In this document: positions 33,230-37,923 of the stretch, piece after piece
How positions within the stretch are numbered: position 1 is the first letter of the stretch
Layout of the letters: each line of letters begins with the position of its first letter
From: Thermoguttaceae bacterium
GTDB taxonomy: Bacteria; Planctomycetota; Planctomycetia; Pirellulales; Thermoguttaceae
Reading direction: 5' to 3'
DNA length: 37,923 nucleotides
Assembly (NCBI GenBank): GCA_029975295.1
Contig: JARKPK010000179.1
Coordinates: 1 to 37,923, forward strand
Made by a program: the position numbers and the translations under genes
The notes under the pieces: model-generated
Told to the model about the DNA's origin: nothing
Databases searched by the model: none
The model's input: the letters and a program-made list of their open reading frames with translations, nothing else

Positions 33230-34045
33230 TCAAACGCCGCGACAACCCTGCGAGCCCGTTGCGGTCGCAGCCAACGCCCGGGCGGCGGCCACATTTCGGG
33301 CGATCAGGCCGGCCACGTAACCGCCCTTGAACCCGGCATCGATATTCACCACGGTTACGTTCGAGGCGCAGCTATTGAGCATCCCCAACAGGGCCGCCAA
33401 ACCGCCAAACGCCGCCCCGTAGCCCACGCTCGTCGGCACCGCCACCACCGGACAGGCCACATAACCGCCGACAACGCTGGGCAACGCCCCTTCCATGCCT
33501 GCAACAACCACAACCGCGTCGGCAGGCTCGATCAACGGCAGATTGGCCCTCAGCCGGTGCGGACCGGCCACCCCCACGTCTTGAACAAACACCACCTCGG
33601 CGCCCGTCCAAAGGGCCGTTTCGCGGGCTTCCTCGGCCACGGGCAAGTCGCTGGTGCCTGCCGAAACCACGGCCACACGGCCCCGCGGTTCCGAGGGCCG
33701 GCTGTCGGCCATCGAACCGATGCGGAAGGTTCTGGCCATCGGGTTGTAGTTCCCTTGGGAAAAAACCGGGCCCAGCGCGGCCGCCTGTTCCGGCGACACC
33801 CGCGTTGCCAGCACCGATTGCCCGTGCTCAACCAGCGCCGACACAATCTTCAACATCGCCTCGGGCGTTTTTCCTTGCCCGTAAATCACCTCCGGGAACC
33901 CGCAACGGCGTGCGCGGTCGATATCGACCTGCGCCGGCCCAACGTCGGCAATCCCCCCGGTTGCCCGTTGCAGGAAATGATCGATCGAAAGCCTGCCGGC
34001 CAAAAGATCTTCGGCCAACCCGCGAAGCAGATTCGGATCGGTCAT
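33230..34045 (-). CDS. larB: Nickel-pincer cofactor biosynthesis protein LarB
   Basis: This 271-residue protein matches LarB, which carboxylates nicotinic acid adenine dinucleotide and cuts its phosphoanhydride, the first step to the nickel-pincer nucleotide used by lactate racemase LarA and relatives. The N-terminal LLRGLAEDLLAG helix and the FPEVIYGQGKTPE segment near 50 are typical. The C-terminal half is related to PurE: VAVVSAGTSDLPVAEEA near 123, GVAGPHRL near 158, VVVVAGMEGALPSVVGG near 178 and VPTSVGYGAAFGG near 203. I chose the ATG at 34045, preceded by AGGGGGG at about seven bases; the frame opens 14 codons earlier. larC, larE and larA are not in the window. It is divergent from thrS. 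Confidence 0.93.
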   Translation of the reverse strand: MTDPNLLRGLAEDLLAGRLSIDHFLQRATGGIADVGPAQVDIDRARRCGFPEVIYGQGKTPEAMLKIVSALVEHGQSVLATRVSPEQAAALGPVFSQGNYNPMARTFRIGSMADSRPSEPRGRVAVVSAGTSDLPVAEEARETALWTGAEVVFVQDVGVAGPHRLRANLPLIEPADAVVVVAGMEGALPSVVGGYVACPVVAVPTSVGYGAAFGGLAALLGMLNSCASNVTVVNIDAGFKGGYVAGLIARNVAAARALAATATGSQGCRGV

Positions 34046-34482
34046 CGGCGCCCCCCTGGGACTGAAAGCGAACGCAAAAAAGGTCACGAAAGATAGCAGC
34101 CGAAACGGCCGGCACCGCTGTGCCGCTCGCCCAGCGGTTTCATCTTACCACGGCGCCAACGTCGGGGCGAACCGCCCGTAAGGCTGCTTGCTTCTTGGCG
34201 CCTTCATTCCGCCGGAGGGAGTTCGAGGTTCCCCGACCCCGGCGCAGGCCCGGCGTATCGCAGCGCGATTGCCGGCCTTGCGGAAAATATCAAAGTTGGC
34301 CTATACTAACGCTTTGCGACAATGGTTCAACGCGGCATTGCGTTTGGCCCGCCGGCCGTCGGATTGGCGGCTTCCGTTCGGTCCTGTGCCTTGTGCCAGC
34401 CGACCAAGACCGATCGTCAGGCCCGCGAACTCTTGATCATGCGGCGCCACGGTCGCGATTGTCTCACCTTCGCCGAGGTTCC
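34046..34482. other. Divergent region, larB/thrS
   Basis: These 437 bases contain the candidate thrS promoter at 34278-34307 and a leader of about 170 bases. The thrS frame is open upstream to 34120 but reads as basic non-family sequence. I looked for T-box elements before thrS and saw none. Confidence 0.55.
34278..34307 (+). promoter_or_regulatory. Candidate thrS promoter
   Basis: TTGCGG (34278-34283) and TATACT (34302-34307) are separated by 18 bases. The -10 matches at five of six positions, the -35 at three. The local AT content is high for this window. Confidence 0.4.
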
Positions 34483-36474
34483 ATGATGTTGAATGTTGTT
34501 TTGCCGGACGGGAGTCGCAAGCAGTACGACCGTCCGGTCACTCCGTTAGAAATCGCCGCCGAGATCGGCCCGCGTTTGGCCCAGGCTACCGTGGCGGCGG
34601 CCGTCGATGGTCAGATTGTCAGCGCCAACGCCGCCTTGCCGGCCGAAGGCGAGATCGCCCTGCGGATCCTCACGGCCAAAGACGCCGAGTCGCTTGATGT
34701 GCTCCGCCATTCCTGCGCGCATATCATGGCCCGCGCGGTGATGCGTTTGTACGAGGGGGTGCAACTGGCCTTCGGGCCGACCGTAGAGAATGGGTTCTAC
34801 TACGATTTCGAACTGCCTCGTTCTTTGTCGGAGGAGGATTTTCCGGCGATCGAGGCCGAGATGGCCAAGATCGTCGCGGCCGACGAGCCGTTCGAGCGGT
34901 TCGAGCTGCCTCGCGACGACGCGATTCGCCTTTGCGCCGATCTGGGGCAGACGCTCAAGGTGGAGCATCTCCGCGAAGGTCTGGCCGAGCACGAACGCGT
35001 GTCGTTCTACCGCCAGGGCGAGTTCGTCGACCTCTGCCGCGGACCGCACATCGCTCGGCCCAAGTCGATTGGCGCATTCAAGTTGATGTCGGTTTCGGGC
35101 GCGTTCTGGAAAGGCGACTCGTCGCGGCAGCAATTGCAACGGATTTACGGCACCGCTTGGTTCACCGCGGCCGAGCAAGAGGCGTATCTCAAACGGATTG
35201 AAGAAGCCAAGCGCCGCGACCATCGCGTGCTGGGCCGCCAGTTGGAACTGTTCACCGTCGATCCGATGGTCGGTTCGGGCCTGATTCTCTGGTTGCCCAA
35301 AGGGGCGATCATTCGCCGCGAGTTAGAGAACTTTCTCTACGGCGTGCTGATGCAGAGCGGCTACCAGCCGGTGAACACTCCGCACATCGGGCGCATCGAG
35401 CTTTATCAAACTTCGGGCCATTATCCGTACTACAAGGAAAGCCAGTTTCCGCCGATCGATATGGCCTTGCGCGACACCGCCGGCGGCGATGAAGCCAACC
35501 GCGGCGAGCAGGAAAAATACCTGCTCAAGCCGATGAACTGCCCGCACCACATCAAAATCTATCAGTCGAAGCCGCGGAGCTATCGCGACTTGCCACTGCG
35601 TTTGGCCGAGTTCGGCACTGTCTATCGCTTCGAGCAAACCGGCGAACTGACCGGCATGACCCGGGTCCGCGGCTTCACGCAAGACGACGCCCATCTGTTC
35701 TGCACCGAGGATCAGGTGGCCGACGAGTTCCGCGGCTGCGTCGAAATGACGCAGTTCGTGCTGCAAACCCTGGGGATGAACGACTATCGTGTGCGATTGA
35801 GCTTCCGCGATCCCACGAGCGACAAATACGTCGGTCGTCCGGAGGTGTGGCAGCGGGCCGAGGCGGCGCTGAAGGCCGTTTGCGAATCGATGCAACTGCC
35901 CAATCTGGAAATCGCCCTGGGCGAGGCGGCGTTCTACGGTCCAAAGGCCGATTTCATCGTTAAAGATTGCATTGGCCGGCAGTGGCAGTTGGGCACCGTT
36001 CAGTTGGATTACAACCTGCCCAGCGCGGAACGGTTCAACCTGACCTACGTCGGGCCCGACAACCAGTTGCACCAGCCGGTGATGATCCATCGGGCCCCAT
36101 TCGGATCGCTGGAGCGATTCGTGGGGATGTTGATCGAGCATTTCGCCGGCGCCTTCCCGCTCTGGCTGGCGCCGGAACAGGTTCGGGTGATGCCCGTCTC
36201 GGAGAAGTTCGAGCAGTACGGCCGACAGGTTGAACAACGATTGGCCGCCGCGGGAATGCGCGCCGCGGGCGATTACCGCGCCGAGAAGATCAGCGCGAAG
36301 ATCCGCGACGCCCAACTCCAGCAGGTTCCGTATATGTTCGTGTGCGGCGGGCGCGAGGCCGAGGCGGAAGCCGTGGCGATTCGCCACCGGCGGCAGGGCG
36401 ACCTGGGCGTCGTCGGGCTTCCGGCCGCCATCGAGCGGCTGCAAAGCGAAATCGCCTCGCGCGAAATCCGTTGA
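34483..36474 (+). CDS. thrS: Threonyl-tRNA synthetase
   Basis: This 663-residue class II synthetase charges tRNA-Thr. Domains in order: TGS (about 1-65, starting [11 protein letters not shown]), the editing domain with HSCAH (76-80, the usual HxxxH pair) and a later LCRGPH, the catalytic core with MNCPHH (Cys as zinc ligand), [18 protein letters not shown] (motif 2) and QDDAHLFC, the third motif region [14 protein letters not shown], and the C-terminal anticodon-binding domain starting near [10 protein letters not shown]. Length fits the bacterial enzyme with both editing and anticodon domains. The ATG at 34483 is preceded by GAGG; the next codon is also ATG, so a start three bases later is possible. 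infC follows, a widely conserved order. Confidence 0.97.
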   Translation: MMLNVVLPDGSRKQYDRPVTPLEIAAEIGPRLAQATVAAAVDGQIVSANAALPAEGEIALRILTAKDAESLDVLRHSCAHIMARAVMRLYEGVQLAFGPTVENGFYYDFELPRSLSEEDFPAIEAEMAKIVAADEPFERFELPRDDAIRLCADLGQTLKVEHLREGLAEHERVSFYRQGEFVDLCRGPHIARPKSIGAFKLMSVSGAFWKGDSSRQQLQRIYGTAWFTAAEQEAYLKRIEEAKRRDHRVLGRQLELFTVDPMVGSGLILWLPKGAIIRRELENFLYGVLMQSGYQPVNTPHIGRIELYQTSGHYPYYKESQFPPIDMALRDTAGGDEANRGEQEKYLLKPMNCPHHIKIYQSKPRSYRDLPLRLAEFGTVYRFEQTGELTGMTRVRGFTQDDAHLFCTEDQVADEFRGCVEMTQFVLQTLGMNDYRVRLSFRDPTSDKYVGRPEVWQRAEAALKAVCESMQLPNLEIALGEAAFYGPKADFIVKDCIGRQWQLGTVQLDYNLPSAERFNLTYVGPDNQLHQPVMIHRAPFGSLERFVGMLIEHFAGAFPLWLAPEQVRVMPVSEKFEQYGRQVEQRLAAAGMRAAGDYRAEKISAKIRDAQLQQVPYMFVCGGREAEAEAVAIRHRRQGDLGVVGLPAAIERLQSEIASREIR

Positions 36475-36606
36475 CCGGAACGGCCGCTTCGCGCATATTG
36501 TCAGGCAATTCGTGTGGCGAGCTCCGCCTCTCAAGCCCGCGCCGGAGGGCGTCGGTCGGTTTGGGCGGCGGGGTGAAAAATAGGGTTTGTCCGAGGGTGT
36601 CGTACG

Positions 36607-36625
36607 GCGGCGTCTCGAACGCCGC
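36607..36625 (+). promoter_or_regulatory. Hairpin in the infC leader
   Basis: GCGGCG (36607-36612) pairs with CGCCGC (36620-36625) around a seven-base loop, about 32 bases before the infC start. AAACGTTTCATTGTT follows. It could be a weak thrS terminator or an infC control element. Confidence 0.3.
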
Positions 36626-36656
36626 AAACGTTTCATTGTTAGTCGTAGGGAGAGGA

Positions 36657-37196
36657 ATGCCGTCAAAACCGATCAAGCCGGACCCGAAGAAGCCGGAAGT
36701 CAACAAACAGCGGATCAACGAGCAGATTCGCGTGTCGCCGATCCGAGTGATTTCGGACACCGGCGAACAATTGGGCGTGATGACGCCCGAAGACGCGCTG
36801 AAACGCGCCCGAGAGGTCGGCCTCGACCTTGTCGAGGTCGCCCCGAATGAGCGTCCGCCCGTCTGCCGTATCATGGACTACGGCAAGTTCAAGTATCAGC
36901 AGCGCAAGCGGCAACACAAAACCCAATCGCACCACACGAAAATCAAAGAGATCCGCTTGCGCCCGAAAACGGGCGAGCACGATCTGCAAACCAAGGTCAA
37001 CCACGCGCGCGGGTTTCTGGAACACAAGTGCAAAGTGATTGTCACAGTGGTATTCCGCGGGCGAGAACTGGCACACATTGAAGAAGGCCGCAAGGTGATG
37101 GACCAGGTTCTCGCGTTGCTGGAGCCGCTCTGCAAAGTCGAGGCGCCGCCCTCGCATCAGGGACGACGGATGGTTTGCACCATCGCGCCGAAGTAG
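36657..37196 (+). CDS. infC: Translation initiation factor IF-3
   Basis: This 179-residue factor binds the 30S subunit, blocks premature 50S joining and checks the initiator tRNA. The N-terminal domain begins [15 protein letters not shown] near 19 and contains [22 protein letters not shown] in two blocks (about 60-82). The lysine- and arginine-rich linker follows, then the C-terminal domain with [31 protein letters not shown] and [10 protein letters not shown]. Length and layout are standard. I chose the ATG at 36657 with GGGAGAGGA directly upstream. An ATT at 36635 is out of frame, so the rare ATT start seen in enteric infC is not used. The gene follows thrS by 182 bases; the usual rpmI and rplT do not follow here. 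Confidence 0.96.
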   Translation: MPSKPIKPDPKKPEVNKQRINEQIRVSPIRVISDTGEQLGVMTPEDALKRAREVGLDLVEVAPNERPPVCRIMDYGKFKYQQRKRQHKTQSHHTKIKEIRLRPKTGEHDLQTKVNHARGFLEHKCKVIVTVVFRGRELAHIEEGRKVMDQVLALLEPLCKVEAPPSHQGRRMVCTIAPK

Positions 37197-37269
37197 TTGC
37201 CGCCGGCCTTGTTTGCGGAAGCTGCGATTCCCGCCGGCCGTGGCCGAATGAGCGCAGATGGGATTGGCG

Positions 37270-37923
37270 ATGGATTCTCGGTCGGGCTGGTTGAACCGCA
37301 CGGTGCTGGGCGCCGGGCTGACCAGCGGTTTGGGCGACCTTTGCTACGAGACAGCGCAGGCCGTTCTGCCCGCGTTTCTTGCTCTGCTCGGCGCGCCGCC
37401 GGCAATGGTCGGCAGCATCGAGGGTTTGGCCGACGGACTGAACAGCTTCACCAAACTGGTCGTCGGTTACCTCGGCGATCGCCTCGGGGCGCGTAAGGCC
37501 CTGGCCGTTTTCGGCTACGCGCTGACCCCCTTGGGCGGCGCGCTGATCGCCCTGGCCACGGCCTGGCCGATGATCTTAGTCGGGCGGCTGATCGGCTGGT
37601 TCGGCAAAGGAGTTCGCGGGCCGGTGCGCGACGCCATTATGGCCGGCGCCGTCGGGCCGGCGTATCGCGGCCGGGCGTTCGGGCTCCACCGCGCTGCCGA
37701 CAGCCTGGGCGCCGTGCTCGGGCCCGCGCTGGCGGCCCTGACGCTGAGCGGGCTGAGTTGGTCCAACACTGCGCCGCCCGACCCGCCGCCAGCCGGCCCC
37801 GCCACGACAGCACAGCTCGTTCGCGCCGATCAGCCTCCGCAGGCTGAGGCGACCGCTGATTCAACGACCGCCGGTTCAACGACTGCGGATTCTGCAACTG
37901 GCAACGCAACGCCCGCTGCCGCT
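37270..37923 (+). CDS. MFS transporter, 3' end outside the window
   Basis: The first 218 codons of a major facilitator superfamily transporter are present. Hydrophobic segments begin near LNRTVLGAGLTSGLGDL and continue through TAQAVLPAFLALLG, ALAVFGYALTPLGGALIALATAW and LVGRLIGWFGKGVRG. The loop GKGVRGPVRDAIMAG is characteristic of a subgroup of bacterial MFS proteins related to drug or metabolite exporters. After about residue 165 the sequence becomes an Ala/Pro/Thr/Ser/Asp-rich stretch with TADSTTAGSTTADS, probably a long cytoplasmic loop between helices 6 and 7. The ATG at 37270 was chosen because family similarity begins there. Substrate unknown. Confidence 0.85.
   Translation, partial: MDSRSGWLNRTVLGAGLTSGLGDLCYETAQAVLPAFLALLGAPPAMVGSIEGLADGLNSFTKLVVGYLGDRLGARKALAVFGYALTPLGGALIALATAWPMILVGRLIGWFGKGVRGPVRDAIMAGAVGPAYRGRAFGLHRAADSLGAVLGPALAALTLSGLSWSNTAPPDPPPAGPATTAQLVRADQPPQAEATADSTTAGSTTADSATGNATPAAA

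Noticed and set aside
34310-34482. T-box riboswitch before thrS
   Set aside because: No T-box sequence, specifier stem or terminator/antiterminator pair could be seen in the leader.
35323-36666. Open frame opposite thrS
   Set aside because: Shadow of a certain ThrRS gene.

Overview
This is a GC-rich chromosomal segment that looks like a member of the Planctomycetota, probably Pirellulales-like. The strongest pointers are a secreted cysteine-rich protein built from Tyr-Thr-Val (YTV) repeats, a cell-wall-associated family described from Rhodopirellula. An FHA-GAF histidine kinase, a Tat-exported Gfo/Idh/MocA oxidoreductase and long spacers between genes also fit. The assignment is by family content, not by a marker gene. 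No rRNA, tRNA, CRISPR array, transposase or phage gene was seen.

Layout. Positions 2-2677 hold the 3' part of a large unrecognised protein. A family 2 glycosyltransferase (2802-3548, -) is divergent from a nucleotide-sugar pair (4042-5927, +): a GalU-type uridylyltransferase overlapping a GHMP kinase that strongly resembles plant glucuronokinase. Next come NnrD (metabolite repair, -), a cytoplasmic Gfo/Idh/MocA oxidoreductase (+), SppA protease (+) and the FHA-GAF histidine kinase (-).

Positions 13147-22346 (-) form a compact biosynthetic operon: a fatty-acyl-AMP ligase fused to an acyl carrier protein, a single-module NRPS (C-A with an inserted methyltransferase-PCP-TE), and a sulfotransferase that starts inside the NRPS stop codon. 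Its predicted product is a fatty-acylated, possibly methylated and sulfated single amino acid. This is the best candidate in the window for an undescribed system.

Positions 23036-24385 (+) encode the Tat-signal oxidoreductase. A bidirectional terminator separates it from parA-parB (-), and two parS palindromes lie upstream of parA. A DUF1015 protein, a lone type II pseudopilin with its own terminator, and the 48-bp-period YTV gene follow. CrcB and a double DUF190 protein lie behind a fluoride riboswitch with an intrinsic terminator. LarB, thrS, infC and the 5' part of an MFS transporter complete the window.

Most start sites were chosen from Shine-Dalgarno spacing and the beginning of family similarity. 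All family names come from motif recognition by eye, without database searches.
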